From the NCBI RefSeq assembly GCF_003217775.1, contig NZ_QJVJ01000010.1, positions 1-64,000 on the forward strand: a DNA stretch of 64,000 nt, given 5' to 3'. This stretch comes from Paenibacillus flagellatus. GTDB lineage: Bacteria; Bacillota; Bacilli; Paenibacillales; NBRC-103111. The notes beneath the pieces were generated by a model. That model was not told the origin of the DNA and made no database searches. It saw only the letters and a list, made by a program, of their open reading frames with translations. The stretch's first letter is position 1, and each line of letters starts with the position of its first letter. This document shows, piece by piece, positions 1 to 8,711 of the stretch. Both the position numbers and the translations under genes were made by a program.

Positions 1-434
1 AGGCTGGAAGCTGGCAGACCGGATGACGACGGACCTGGTCCTTGCCGCGCTGGATCAGGCTTATGAGGCTCAACGGCCACCAAAGGGCTTGCTCCACCAC
101 TCGGATCGCGGCTCGCAATATGCCTCTGACGAATACCGCGCAAGGCTAAACCAGTACAAGATGAAGGCAAGTATGAGTCGTAAAGGCAATTGTTACGATA
201 ATGCGATCATCGAGTCCTTTCACAGCGTATTGAAGAAAGAGTTTATTTACTGTACGCGCTTTAAGACCAGAGCTCAAGCGCAGCAAGAAGTTTTTTTACA
301 TGGAGTTCTTTTACAATCGCAAAAGAATTCATGGTTCTTTGGGGTATGTTTCGCCGGTTCAATTTGAAGCAAACTATTACGAAAATATCGGTTAAACTCC
401 GTTATCCTGCGTCCACTTTCTTGACAGAGGTCCA
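1..434 (+). mobile_element. Right end of an IS3-family insertion sequence
   Basis: This stretch carries the 3' part of an IS3-type transposase followed by about 40 bases ending in GACAGAGGTCCA at 434, which looks like an IS3-family right terminal repeat (these elements end in CA). The left part lies outside the window. Base 435 joins directly to the middle of a repeat unit whose intact copies recur at 698 and 980, so 434/435 is the insertion boundary. The transposase frame is broken, so the copy is probably inactive. Confidence 0.75.
2..395 (+). pseudogene. IS3-family transposase (OrfB, rve integrase core), 3' part, frameshifted
   Basis: The reading frame is open from the window edge. It contains the catalytic pattern HSDRGSQY (Asp) and DNAIIESFH (Glu) separated by 35 residues, as in the DD(35)E core of IS3-group transposases. 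The frame is lost in a run of seven T at 291-297. After a one-base backward (or two-base forward) shift it resumes with FFYNRKR and LGYVSP, the usual C-terminal signature, and stops at TAA 393-395. The shift is far from the normal OrfA/OrfB programmed site, so I read it as an inactivating mutation. The N-terminal half is outside the window. Confidence 0.85.
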
Positions 435-1107
435 GTTTTCCCGCTAATCATCCGTGAACGCGAGATTCGCCCAAAATAAAGGGAGGTTTTCCCACTAAAT
501 TGTTGATACGGCCCACGGAGGACCACCAATGCCGCAAACGGCGACGGCGCGCGCAACACCGGCCGGAATCGGAATAACGGGAAAAGCTCCTCTTAATTAG
601 CCGGCTTTGGCGAGTCTTCGGCCCATTAGCCGGAATTCCTCCAGCTAATGATTACGAGAACGCCGCCATGCCCGCAAACGGCTCGGATTATCGGGAGGTT
701 TTCCCGCTAATCATCCGTGAACGCGAGATTCGCCCGAAGTAAAGGGAGGTTTTCCCGCTAAATTGGCAGTGTGGCCACAGAGGAGTCGGAATGCCTGTAG
801 TAGAGTCGGAATGCCGCAAACGGCGATGGCGCGCGCAACACCGGCCGGAATCGGAATAACGGGAAAAGCTCCTCTTAATTAGCCGGCTTTGGCGAGGTTT
901 CGGCCCATTAGCCGGAATTCCTCCAGCTAATGATTACGAGAACGCCGCCATGCCCGCAAACGGTCCGGATTATCGGGAGGTTTTCCCGCTAATCATCCGT
1001 GAACGCGAGGTTCGCCCGAAGTAAAGGGAGGTTTTCCCGCTAAATTGGCGCTGCGGCATACAAGCGGGCCACCAATGCCGCAAAGGGCGACGGCGCGCGC
1101 AACACCC
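435..1107. repeat. Non-coding direct repeat, about 2.5 tandem copies of 263-282 bp
   Basis: The block beginning GTTTTCCCGCTAATCA starts at 435, 698 and 980. The first two copies are near-identical over their whole length; the second carries a 19 bp extra piece around 783-803, which makes it 282 bp. The third copy matches to about 1107 and then diverges. Each unit has two GGGAGGTTTTCCC(G/A)CTAA motifs and an inverted-looking partner (CGGGAAAAGCTCCT, then TTAATTAGCCGG), so the unit may fold in RNA. No plausible gene lies in the block. The first copy is interrupted by the IS end at 434. Confidence 0.85.
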
Positions 1108-1169
1108 GCGTTCCCCGCGAAAGGAGAGCGCCGCGACCGCCCGCCGCTGCGGCAGGGGGCGAACCCGGC

Positions 1170-1258
1170 TCCGCCGTCTCCGCGCCCGCGCCTGCGGCAG
1201 CGCCCGCTCCGCCGTCTCCGCGTCCGCGCCTGCGGCAGCGCCAGCTCCGCCGTCTCCT
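1170..1258. repeat. 38 bp GC-rich tandem repeat, about 2.3 copies
   Basis: The block starting TCCGCCGTCTCC recurs at 1170, 1208 and 1246, giving an exact 38 bp period with single-base differences. It lies just downstream of the histidine kinase stop codon (1279, minus strand). No T-rich terminator is visible. The stretch 1108-1278 otherwise holds only very GC-rich sequence. Confidence 0.7.
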
Positions 1259-1278
1259 GCCGTCCCCGCGCCCCTCGC

Positions 1279-2670
1279 TCAATCGGCCGCCCATCCCCGA
1301 ACGGGAGGGCGCTTCGGCCGGATCGCGACGGTCGTGCCCTCCGCCGAGCTTTCGATCTCCTGGCGGAGGTTCATCTCCTTCAGCATGAGCGCGATGATGG
1401 TCAGGCCGAGCCCGGCTCCTTTCTCCGCCGACTCGCCGCCCATTCCGGGTCCGCGGTCGGCGATGCGAATCGAGCCCTCGTCGTCGGCCGAGACGCCGAG
1501 GTAGATGTAGCGGCCCGATTTGGCGTGGCGCAGCACGTTTTGGAAATAATTGTCCAGCACGCGCTCCAGCCATTCGGTGTCCGCCTCCCAGTAAACGGGC
1601 GCGTCCGGAAGGTCCGACTCGATATCGAATCCGGCCTGCTCGAACGCCGGATACCAGCCGGCGAACAGCGTCTTCGCCGTCCGGACGATGTCCACCTGGC
1701 GGGGACGGTACGGATACTTGCCGGACGACAGCAGCGTGTAGGAGAACAAATTCTCGATCAGCTGGCCGAGGTAGTCGATTTTGCGCTCGATCAGATCGAT
1801 CGACCCGCGCCCCCGCTCCGACAACGGCTCGCCGCGCAAGCTGTACGCATGTCCGCGTATCGCCGTCAACGGCGTCCGCAAGTCGTGGGACAGCTTGGCG
1901 ATCAAATCTTTGCGCAGCGCCTCCTCCTCCGCTTCCCGAAGACGGCTCCGCTCGAGCTTGCGGACCATCTGGTTGAACGTGCTTTCGAGCCGGCCGATCT
2001 CGTCGTCGTTCTGCACGTGGATCGTGCCGGGCAGCCCGTTGCCCGAATCGCTCGTCATCGCCTCCTGCAGCCGGACGAGCCTCCGGCGGATCCGGTTGAA
2101 GAAGACGAGGGAGAGGAAGAGGAAGCCGCCCAATATCGCCGCCGACCCCACCGCGAAAATTTTCGCGTAATGCTCCCGCATCCGCTGGCCTTCCGGCCGG
2201 ATGTCCGCACGGTGGATCGCCAGCGTCATGAAGCCCTGCTTCGGGTCCCCGCCGATAAAGGCGACGACGGTAAACGGATCGGCATCGACCCGCTCCTTCA
2301 TGAACTGCACCGTATAGCCGGGCGTCCATGCCGGGGGAATCGACGGATTGGGCGGCAGCTGCAGCCGCGTCGCCCCGGTCCGGTCGACCCAGAACAGCTC
2401 CGCCGCCGCATAGCGCTCCTTCAACCGGCGCAGCGCTTCGTCGATCGCAGCGTCCGAAGCGCCGTCCAGCCGTTTCGCTTCCTCGTGCCACAGCCGTTCG
2501 AGCTCCGTCGCATTCGGATATTTCGGCCGGGGAACGCCGCCCTCGAGCAGCTGAATCGGGGCGAAGCTGAGCAGCGTCACGATCGGCAGCGCGAACGGCA
2601 CCATGACGAGCGCACTTATAATAATAAGCACATATTTCGTCAGCAGCGAACGGCTCGGATGAAACCTCAT
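1279..2670 (-). CDS. Membrane sensor histidine kinase (HAMP, HisKA, HATPase)
   Basis: This 463-residue sensor autophosphorylates a histidine and passes the phosphate to the regulator encoded just upstream. Two membrane segments (about 14-36 and 173-192) bracket an extracytoplasmic domain of about 135 residues. A HAMP-like linker follows, then the HisKA motif LSHDLRTPLTAIRG with His262, an N box, and ATP-lid motifs DRGPGMG and GAGLGL. The ATG at 2670 overlaps the regulator's stop as ATGA, which fixes the start and implies translational coupling. The frame is open upstream but that part only overlaps the regulator in another frame. The sensed signal is unknown. Confidence 0.9.
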   Translation of the reverse strand: MRFHPSRSLLTKYVLIIISALVMVPFALPIVTLLSFAPIQLLEGGVPRPKYPNATELERLWHEEAKRLDGASDAAIDEALRRLKERYAAAELFWVDRTGATRLQLPPNPSIPPAWTPGYTVQFMKERVDADPFTVVAFIGGDPKQGFMTLAIHRADIRPEGQRMREHYAKIFAVGSAAILGGFLFLSLVFFNRIRRRLVRLQEAMTSDSGNGLPGTIHVQNDDEIGRLESTFNQMVRKLERSRLREAEEEALRKDLIAKLSHDLRTPLTAIRGHAYSLRGEPLSERGRGSIDLIERKIDYLGQLIENLFSYTLLSSGKYPYRPRQVDIVRTAKTLFAGWYPAFEQAGFDIESDLPDAPVYWEADTEWLERVLDNYFQNVLRHAKSGRYIYLGVSADDEGSIRIADRGPGMGGESAEKGAGLGLTIIALMLKEMNLRQEIESSAEGTTVAIRPKRPPVRGWAAD

Positions 2671-3338
2671 AGCCTCACCCGGTAGCCGATGCCGCGGATC
2701 GTCTCGAGAACGGCCGGCTCTCCCGGATCGATCTCGATCTTTTCCCGCAAATACCGGATATGGACCATGACCGTCTTGTCGCCTTCCATATAAGGCTCTC
2801 CCCACACCGCTTCGTAAATTTGCTCCTTCGTCAAAATCTGGTTCGGATGTCTCAAAAAGTACATGAAAATTTGCAGCTGCTTCGCCGTCAGCGCGATTTC
2901 CTCGCCCGTCCGGCCGTCGGTTACCGACTGCAAATCGGGCCGCACGATCAGATGCCCGATCCGGATTTCCTGCCCGGCCGGCTCGCCGTATCGCCGCAGC
3001 AGCACCTCGAGTCTGGCGGCAAGCTCGTCCGGATGGAACGGCTTCGTCAAATAATCGTCCGCGAATTGCAGCCCCTGCAGCTTGTCGGCCATCGACGACA
3101 TGGCCGTCAGCATCAAAATCGGCGTCCGGGGAAACGCCTTCTTCAGCCGCTGGCCGATCGAGAAGCCGTCCAGCCCCGGCAGCATGACGTCCAGGACGAC
3201 GATGTCGGCTTGCCTCGCCTCCTCCGCGGCGCCTTCGCCCGACAGCAGCCACCGGACGGCGTAGCCGCGCTTCTCCAAATCCTCCGACACCCACTTGCCG
3301 ATATCCGGGTCGTCCTCGATATACAATACGTTTCTCAT
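2667..3338 (-). CDS. OmpR/PhoB-family response regulator
   Basis: A 223-residue two-component regulator. The receiver has the acidic pair EDD near residue 8, phospho-acceptor Asp50 in VVLDVMLPG, Thr78 and Lys99 in LTKPF. The C-terminal winged helix (about 125-223) carries LTAKQLQIFMYFLRHP and ends in RGIGYRVRL, typical of the OmpR class. It is the first gene of the pair and its stop overlaps the kinase start by four bases. The 278 bp upstream separate it from the divergent 3617 gene. Confidence 0.93.
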   Translation of the reverse strand: MRNVLYIEDDPDIGKWVSEDLEKRGYAVRWLLSGEGAAEEARQADIVVLDVMLPGLDGFSIGQRLKKAFPRTPILMLTAMSSMADKLQGLQFADDYLTKPFHPDELAARLEVLLRRYGEPAGQEIRIGHLIVRPDLQSVTDGRTGEEIALTAKQLQIFMYFLRHPNQILTKEQIYEAVWGEPYMEGDKTVMVHIRYLREKIEIDPGEPAVLETIRGIGYRVRL

Positions 3339-3616
3339 CGTTAACGCCTCTCCACTCGCGAATCGTTCGGTTCCCTACATGATAGTGGATCGCCGCCTCC
3401 GTTGAAAAGTTAAATTTCGTTTAAAGACCGGCCGTCCGCGTCATTCGTCTGTGTTAGAATGCCCCATTTTTTTCCGTTTTACGAGGCGGACGACTAGCGT
3501 GAGCCGGCTCGAATCGGACCGCTTTTATAGACATTTAATAGACTTGTCTTTTATTCCGGGGATGCCGTAAGCTTAATGTAGCAACTCCATCATTTCGTCA
3601 TGCGAAGGGAGAACTT

Positions 3617-4633
3617 ATGAGAACAATAGCGGAATTGGAAGCGAAACTGGCGGAGCCTTCGGAAGCGCTCGTGAAAGACATCGCCGCGATCGACGGGGAC
3701 ATCATGCTGCTCGGCATCGGCGGCAAAATGGGACCGAGCCTCGCGCGTCTGGCGCAAAATGCGCTGAAGCAAGCGGGCGTACACAAAAAAATATACGGCG
3801 CCTCGCGGTTTTCGGACAAAGAGCTGAAGGCGGAGCTTGAGGCGGACGGCATTGAGACGATCCAGGTCGACCTGCTGAACGACAGCCAGCTGCAGGCGCT
3901 GCCCGACGTCAAAAACGTCATCTACATGGCGGGCAACAAATTCGGCACGACCGGCAACGAGCATTTCACGTGGGCGATGAACTCGTACTTGCCGGGCCGG
4001 GTCGCCGAGAAATACCGGAACTCGCGCATCGTCGTGTTCTCGACGGGCAACGTGTATCCGCTTACCCCGGTCTTTTCGGGCGGTGCGACCGAATCCACCC
4101 CTCCGGGAGCGAACGGCGAGTACGGGATGTCCTGCCTCGGCCGCGAGCGCGTGTTCGAGAGCTTCTCGCACCGGTATAACATCCCGATGGCGATTTACCG
4201 GCTGAACTACGCGATCGACCTTCGCTACGGCGTCCTGCTCGAAATCGCGAGAACGGTCAAAGCCGGCAAGCCGGTCGACGTCACGATGGGCCATTTCAAC
4301 GTGGTCTGGCAAGGCGACGCGAACGAATGGGCGCTCCGCTGCCTGAACGTGTGCAGCACGCCGCCCGCCGTCTTCAACATGTCCGGTCCGGAGACGCTGT
4401 CGATGCGCTGGGTGGCGCACGAATTCGCGAAGCGGTTCGGCGTCGAGGCGAACATCATCGGCCAGGAAGCGGACACGGCGCTGCTCAGCAACTGCTCCAA
4501 GGCGCATAAGACGTTCGGCTATCCGCGCGTCAGCATTCTCCAGATGATCGACTGGATCGCCGAATGGGTCGAGATCGACGGCAAAACGTGGAACAAGCCG
4601 ACTCATTTCCAAGAAAGAGAGGGGAAATACTAA
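3617..4633 (+). CDS. NAD-dependent epimerase/dehydratase-like protein (extended SDR)
   Basis: A 338-residue Rossmann-fold protein. A nucleotide-binding loop of the GxxGxxG type (GIGGKMGPS, about residues 33-41) follows a beta strand, and the FSTGNVYP strand leads into the usual SDR active-site region. The catalytic YxxxK is altered: the Tyr is present in EYGMSCLGRE but the Lys position is Cys, so classical redox chemistry may be lost or changed. RBS AGGGAG lies 7-8 bases before ATG. The DHDPS-like gene starts three bases after the stop, so the two form one operon and probably act on the same sugar or acid. The exact substrate is not readable. Confidence 0.8.
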   Translation: MRTIAELEAKLAEPSEALVKDIAAIDGDIMLLGIGGKMGPSLARLAQNALKQAGVHKKIYGASRFSDKELKAELEADGIETIQVDLLNDSQLQALPDVKNVIYMAGNKFGTTGNEHFTWAMNSYLPGRVAEKYRNSRIVVFSTGNVYPLTPVFSGGATESTPPGANGEYGMSCLGRERVFESFSHRYNIPMAIYRLNYAIDLRYGVLLEIARTVKAGKPVDVTMGHFNVVWQGDANEWALRCLNVCSTPPAVFNMSGPETLSMRWVAHEFAKRFGVEANIIGQEADTALLSNCSKAHKTFGYPRVSILQMIDWIAEWVEIDGKTWNKPTHFQEREGKY

Positions 4634-4635
4634 GA

Positions 4636-5703
4636 ATGAGCCGCAAACCTTTAAGTCCCGAGCAAACGAAAGCGCTGCACGACGGCCTCGTCATCCCGGC
4701 CCAGCCGCTCGCGCTGACCGAGGAGCGGAAGCTGGACGAACGGCATCAGCGGGCGCTGACCCGTTACTATATCGCGGCGGGTGCGGGCGGCGTCGCCGTC
4801 GGCGTCCATTCGACGCAATTCGAAATCCGCGAGCCGCAGCATAACCTGTACGAGCCGGTGCTCCGCCTCGCCGCCGAGGAAGTCGACCGCGCGAAGCTGG
4901 ACCGGCCGTTCCTGAAAGTCGCCGGCATTTGCGGGCCGACCGAGCAGGCGCTGAACGAAGCGCGCATCGCCGTCGGCCTCGGATACGACGCGGGTCTCGT
5001 CAGCATGGGCGGCCTGAAGGATTGGAGCGAGGCCGAGCATATCGAGCGGATCAAGGCGGTCGCCGAGGTGATTCCGGTCATCGGCTTCTACCTGCAGCCT
5101 TCCGTCGGCGGACGCATCTTCAGCTTCGACTTCTGGCGCCAGCTCGCCGACATCGAAGGCGTCATCGCGATCAAGATTGCGCCGTTCAACCGGTACCAGA
5201 CGATCGACGTCGTCCGTGCGGTTATGTATTCGAAGCGCCGAGACGACATCGCCCTGTACACCGGCAACGACGACAACATCGTGAACGACCTGCTGACGAC
5301 GTACCGGTTCCAGGTCGACGGCAAGCCGGTCGAGAAGAAGATCGTCGGCGGCCTGCTCGGCCACTGGTGCGTCTGGACGAAAAAAGCGGTCGAGCTGCTC
5401 GAGGAAGTGAAGGCGGTCCGCAACGACGCGACGCTGTCGGCCGACTGGCTGACGCGCAACATCGAGGTGACCGAGACGAACGCGGCCTTCTTCGACCCGG
5501 CGCACAATTTCGCCGGCTGCATCCCGGGCATTCACGAGGTGCTCCGCCGTCAAGGGCTCATGAAGGGGACATGGTGCTTGAACCCGCACGAGGTGCTGTC
5601 TCCGGGGCAATCGGAGGAGATCGACCGGATGTACCGCGACTACCCGCATCTGAACGACGACGAGTTCGTCAAGAAGCATTTGAACGAATGGCTTGCCGAT
5701 TGA
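4636..5703 (+). CDS. Dihydrodipicolinate synthase-family (DapA-like) aldolase/lyase
   Basis: A 355-residue TIM-barrel lyase of the DHDPS/N-acetylneuraminate lyase superfamily, which form a Schiff base with a keto acid. The likely catalytic Lys is in VIAIKIAPFNRYQ, and GAGGVAVGVHSTQF is the N-terminal family motif. It is longer than true DapA (about 290) and is not next to lysine genes, so a catabolic keto-acid or sugar-acid role is more likely. ATG 4636 is preferred over an upstream in-frame ATG at 4564 because it has RBS GAGAGGGGAA and directly follows the SDR stop. A terminator follows. Confidence 0.85.
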   Translation: MSRKPLSPEQTKALHDGLVIPAQPLALTEERKLDERHQRALTRYYIAAGAGGVAVGVHSTQFEIREPQHNLYEPVLRLAAEEVDRAKLDRPFLKVAGICGPTEQALNEARIAVGLGYDAGLVSMGGLKDWSEAEHIERIKAVAEVIPVIGFYLQPSVGGRIFSFDFWRQLADIEGVIAIKIAPFNRYQTIDVVRAVMYSKRRDDIALYTGNDDNIVNDLLTTYRFQVDGKPVEKKIVGGLLGHWCVWTKKAVELLEEVKAVRNDATLSADWLTRNIEVTETNAAFFDPAHNFAGCIPGIHEVLRRQGLMKGTWCLNPHEVLSPGQSEEIDRMYRDYPHLNDDEFVKKHLNEWLAD

Positions 5704-5713
5704 TAAACGCAAA

Positions 5714-5745
5714 GCGGACAGTGAATTGGCGCTGTCCGTTTTTGT
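5714..5745 (+). terminator. Intrinsic terminator after the SDR/DHDPS-like operon
   Basis: The 7 bp stem CGGACAG/CTGTCCG (5715-5721 with 5732-5738) is followed by TTTTT. It starts about ten bases after the stop of the DHDPS-like gene. Confidence 0.8.
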
Positions 5746-5805
5746 CCGTTTGTAATAAAATATAGAGAAGTTGAGCGTTTGCGGCGCGAATGAGGGGAAT
5801 GACAC

Positions 5806-6495
5806 ATGCGATTCAAAGACGTTTTCTCGATTATCGGTCCGGCCATGGTCGGCCCGTCGAGCTCGCATACGGCCGGCGCCGTCCGGATCGGGCGAGTCGC
5901 GCGCCACATACTCGGCGATTTGCCGGAGAAGGCGGACATTCTGTTCTACGGGTCGTTCGCGGACACGTACCGCGGCCACGGCACCGATCTGGCGATCGTC
6001 GGCGGCTTGCTCGATTTCGATACCGACGATCCGCGCATTCCCTCCTCGCTTTCGATCGCCGAGCAGCTTGGGGTCGACATCGCGTTTAAGGAAGGCAAAG
6101 GACAATTCCCGCATCCGAATACGGCCAAAATCGTCGCGCGTCGCGGCGACCGGGAAACGACCGTCATCGGCGCTTCGATCGGGGGAGGAAACATCGAGGT
6201 GCTCGGCGTGAACGGCTTCGACGTCAAGTTCACCGCGATGTATCCGACGCTGATCGTGCTCCACGACGACCGGCCCGGCATGATCGCCGACGTCACCCGG
6301 GTATTGAGCCGGGAAAACGTAAACATCGGCCACATGTCGGTCGACCGGAAAGGCCGGAGCGGCGAGGCGCTGACCGTCATCGACACCGACAGCTCGCTGA
6401 CGGACGACGTCGTCCGGGAAGTGGCGCAGCTCGCGACGGTGCGGGACGTCCGGCTTGTCGATTTGACGACAAACAAAGGGGGCGCTTCGCCATGA
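5806..6495 (+). CDS. sdaAB: L-serine dehydratase, beta subunit
   Basis: This 229-residue protein is the small subunit of the two-chain iron-sulfur L-serine ammonia-lyase of Firmicutes, which makes pyruvate and ammonia from serine. The N-terminus has the family motif GPSSSHTAGAVRIGR (about 16-30). A C-terminal ACT-type domain begins at LIVLHDDRPGMIADVTRVL (about 148-166) and probably senses the amino acid. RBS GAGGGG precedes ATG. Its stop overlaps the alpha subunit start by four bases (ATGA), so the two are translationally coupled. Confidence 0.95.
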   Translation: MRFKDVFSIIGPAMVGPSSSHTAGAVRIGRVARHILGDLPEKADILFYGSFADTYRGHGTDLAIVGGLLDFDTDDPRIPSSLSIAEQLGVDIAFKEGKGQFPHPNTAKIVARRGDRETTVIGASIGGGNIEVLGVNGFDVKFTAMYPTLIVLHDDRPGMIADVTRVLSRENVNIGHMSVDRKGRSGEALTVIDTDSSLTDDVVREVAQLATVRDVRLVDLTTNKGGASP

Positions 6496-7412
6496 GGTTT
6501 CGGACGATGGAGCAGCTGGTCGAGCTGTGCGAACGGGAGAACAAATCGATCGGCCGTCTCATGCTGGAGGAGCAGGCCAAGGAGTCCGGCCGCGACGAGA
6601 GGGAGGAATTCCGCAAGATGGCCGAATACTACGCGATCATGAAAGAGGCGGTCCGCAAAGGACTGACCGAGGATACGACGTCCCGCAGCGGGCTGACCGG
6701 ACGGGACGCCCAGCGGGTGATGCAATATATGGCCGACAACGAGACGTCCGTCGGCGACGTCGCCGCCGAGGCGATGGCCAACGCGCTCGCCGTCTCGGAG
6801 GTGAACGCCTCGATGGGACGCATCATCGCCACGCCGACGGCCGGCTCGTGCGGCATCATTCCGGGCGTGTTCGTCAGCTCGCAGAAGCGGTTCGGCTGGG
6901 ACGACGACACGATGACTTACGCTCTGTTCGCGGCGGGCGCCATCGGCTTCGTCATCGCAAACAATTCGTTCGTCTCCGGCGCCGAGGGCGGCTGCCAAGC
7001 CGAAGTCGGCTCCGCGATCGGCATGGCGGCGGGCGCGATGACCGAGCTTCGCGGCGGCACGCCGGCGCAGGCGGCCCATGCCGTCGGGCTGGCTCTCAAA
7101 AACACGCTCGGGCTCATCTGCGATCCCGTCGGCGGGCTGGTGGAAATTCCGTGCATCGTCCGCAACGGCTTTGGGGCGGTGAACGCGTTGGCGGCGGCGG
7201 ATATGGCGCTTGCCGGCGTCCGCAGCGTCATTCCGTCGGACGAGGTGATCCAGGTGATGCTCGAGGTCGGCTCGAGCATGCCCGAGAAGCACCGGGAGAC
7301 GGCCAAGGGCGGACTGGCCCAGACGCCGACCGGCAAGAAAATTATGGACCAGCTGTACCGGAAAGGCTCGTCCAAGACGACGGCGGCCAAGCAAACCGAA
7401 ACCGCGGAATAA
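6492..7412 (+). CDS. sdaAA: L-serine dehydratase, alpha subunit
   Basis: A 306-residue catalytic chain. Cys168, Cys210 and Cys221 (in EGGCQAE, LICDPVGG and EIPCIVRN) are spaced 42 and 11, the spacing of the three [4Fe-4S] ligands in type 2 serine dehydratases. Cys120 is in PTAGSCGIIPG. Length and gene order beta-then-alpha match the Bacillus subtilis type. It sits between its partner subunit (4-base overlap) and an M20 amidohydrolase 30 bases downstream, suggesting an operon for using amino acids or their conjugates. Confidence 0.95.
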   Translation: MRFRTMEQLVELCERENKSIGRLMLEEQAKESGRDEREEFRKMAEYYAIMKEAVRKGLTEDTTSRSGLTGRDAQRVMQYMADNETSVGDVAAEAMANALAVSEVNASMGRIIATPTAGSCGIIPGVFVSSQKRFGWDDDTMTYALFAAGAIGFVIANNSFVSGAEGGCQAEVGSAIGMAAGAMTELRGGTPAQAAHAVGLALKNTLGLICDPVGGLVEIPCIVRNGFGAVNALAAADMALAGVRSVIPSDEVIQVMLEVGSSMPEKHRETAKGGLAQTPTGKKIMDQLYRKGSSKTTAAKQTETAE

Positions 7413-7442
7413 TCTATACGAGAGGCAAGGGAGGAGAACCCG

Positions 7443-8636
7443 ATGACACAAGCGAGCTTGCTGCAGCCGCTGCTCGACTCCGGCAAACGGATGGAGGCGG
7501 AGCTGGTCGAATTCCGCCGCGACTTGCACCGCAATCCGGAGCTGAGCTTCCAAGAGTCGGAGACGGCGGCGAAGGTGGCCGAGCGGCTGCGCGCGATGGG
7601 CTACGAGGTCCGGACCGGCGTAGGCGGTCACGGGATCGTCGCCGATTTGACCGGAGCGAAGCCGGGACCGACGATCGCGCTTCGCGCCGATATGGATGCG
7701 CTTCCGATTCAGGAGGAGAGCGGCTTGCCGTACGCCTCGCAGCGTCCCGGCGTCATGCACGCGTGCGGACACGACGCGCATACGACGATGCTGCTCGGCG
7801 CGGCGCGCATCCTGCTCGGGCATAAGGACCGGATCGCGGGCAAGGTCCGCTTCCTGTTCCAGTCCGCCGAGGAGATCAACCAAGGCGCGCGGAGCATGAT
7901 CGAGCAGGGGGCGCTCGACGGCGTCGACGAAATTTACGGCTTGCACAATTTGCCGACGCTCGCGGCGGGCAAGGCGGCGACCCGGTACGGCTCGCTCATG
8001 GGCTCCGTCGACCGGATCGAAATCACGCTCGAGGGCAAGGGCGGCCACGGGGCCATTCCCGACCAAAGCATCGACCCGGTCGTGGCGGCGTCCGCCATCG
8101 TCATGGGGCTGCAGTCGGCGGTCAGCCGGGAAATTTCCCCGTTCGACCCCGTCGTCCTGACGATCGGCAGCCTACAGGCGGGCGACACGTACAACGTTAT
8201 CCCTCACCGCGCCTCGATGACCGGCACGATCCGGACGTTCTCCCCGCGCGTGCAGGCGTCGATGAAGGAGCGCGTCGTCCGGCTCGTCGGCCAAATCGCG
8301 GAGGCGTACCGGTGCAAGGCGGCGGTCGATTATATCGAGCTGACGCCGGTGCTCGTCGGCGACGACCGCTGCGTGGCGCACGTCGAGAGGACGATCGACG
8401 CCGCGATCGGCGCGGACAACCGGATCGAGGCGGCGCCGACGCTCGCCGGGGAAGATTTCTCGCTCTATTTGCAAAAGGTGCCCGGCTGCTTCTTCTGGCT
8501 CGGCTCCGGCCCCCGCGAAGGGGCGGAGAACGCCTACGGTCTTCACCATCCGAAGTTTCGCATCGAAGAGGAATGCTTGCCGCTCGGGGCGTCCTTGCTC
8601 GCATCCGTCGCGCTGAACCGGCTGAGCGCCGGCTGA
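7443..8636 (+). CDS. M20D-family amidohydrolase (N-acyl-amino-acid or peptide hydrolase)
   Basis: A 397-residue cytosolic metallopeptidase-like amidohydrolase. Metal-ligand motifs are HACGHDAH (Cys108, His110), QSAEE (Glu143/Glu144), GLHN (His168) and a late His in YGLHHPKF. The dimerisation insert begins at KGGHGAIPDQSIDP. This matches the hippurate hydrolase/N-acyl-L-amino acid amidohydrolase group, but the motifs do not separate those activities. RBS GGGAGGAG precedes ATG. It follows sdaAA by 30 bases, consistent with releasing amino acids for deamination. Confidence 0.9.
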   Translation: MTQASLLQPLLDSGKRMEAELVEFRRDLHRNPELSFQESETAAKVAERLRAMGYEVRTGVGGHGIVADLTGAKPGPTIALRADMDALPIQEESGLPYASQRPGVMHACGHDAHTTMLLGAARILLGHKDRIAGKVRFLFQSAEEINQGARSMIEQGALDGVDEIYGLHNLPTLAAGKAATRYGSLMGSVDRIEITLEGKGGHGAIPDQSIDPVVAASAIVMGLQSAVSREISPFDPVVLTIGSLQAGDTYNVIPHRASMTGTIRTFSPRVQASMKERVVRLVGQIAEAYRCKAAVDYIELTPVLVGDDRCVAHVERTIDAAIGADNRIEAAPTLAGEDFSLYLQKVPGCFFWLGSGPREGAENAYGLHHPKFRIEEECLPLGASLLASVALNRLSAG

Positions 8637-8711
8637 CCGGCCCGGACCGACGGGCGGGAGGCCGGACGGCCGCAACACGATTTCTCAAGTCACGTCTGGA
8701 GGCTTAAAGCT

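Noticed and set aside
1170-1258. CRISPR array from the 38 bp period
   Set aside because: The repeats are contiguous with no unique spacers and are low-complexity GC-rich.
1040-2685. Long open frames on both strands over the histidine kinase region (for example plus 1045-2685 and minus 1040-2491)
   Set aside because: They overlap the kinase with clear domains, have Arg/Pro/Ala-rich translations typical of GC-rich shadow frames, and lack an RBS.
2670-3294. Upstream extension of the histidine kinase frame to 671 codons
   Set aside because: The extension overlaps the response regulator in another frame and has no domain; the ATGA junction gives the natural start.
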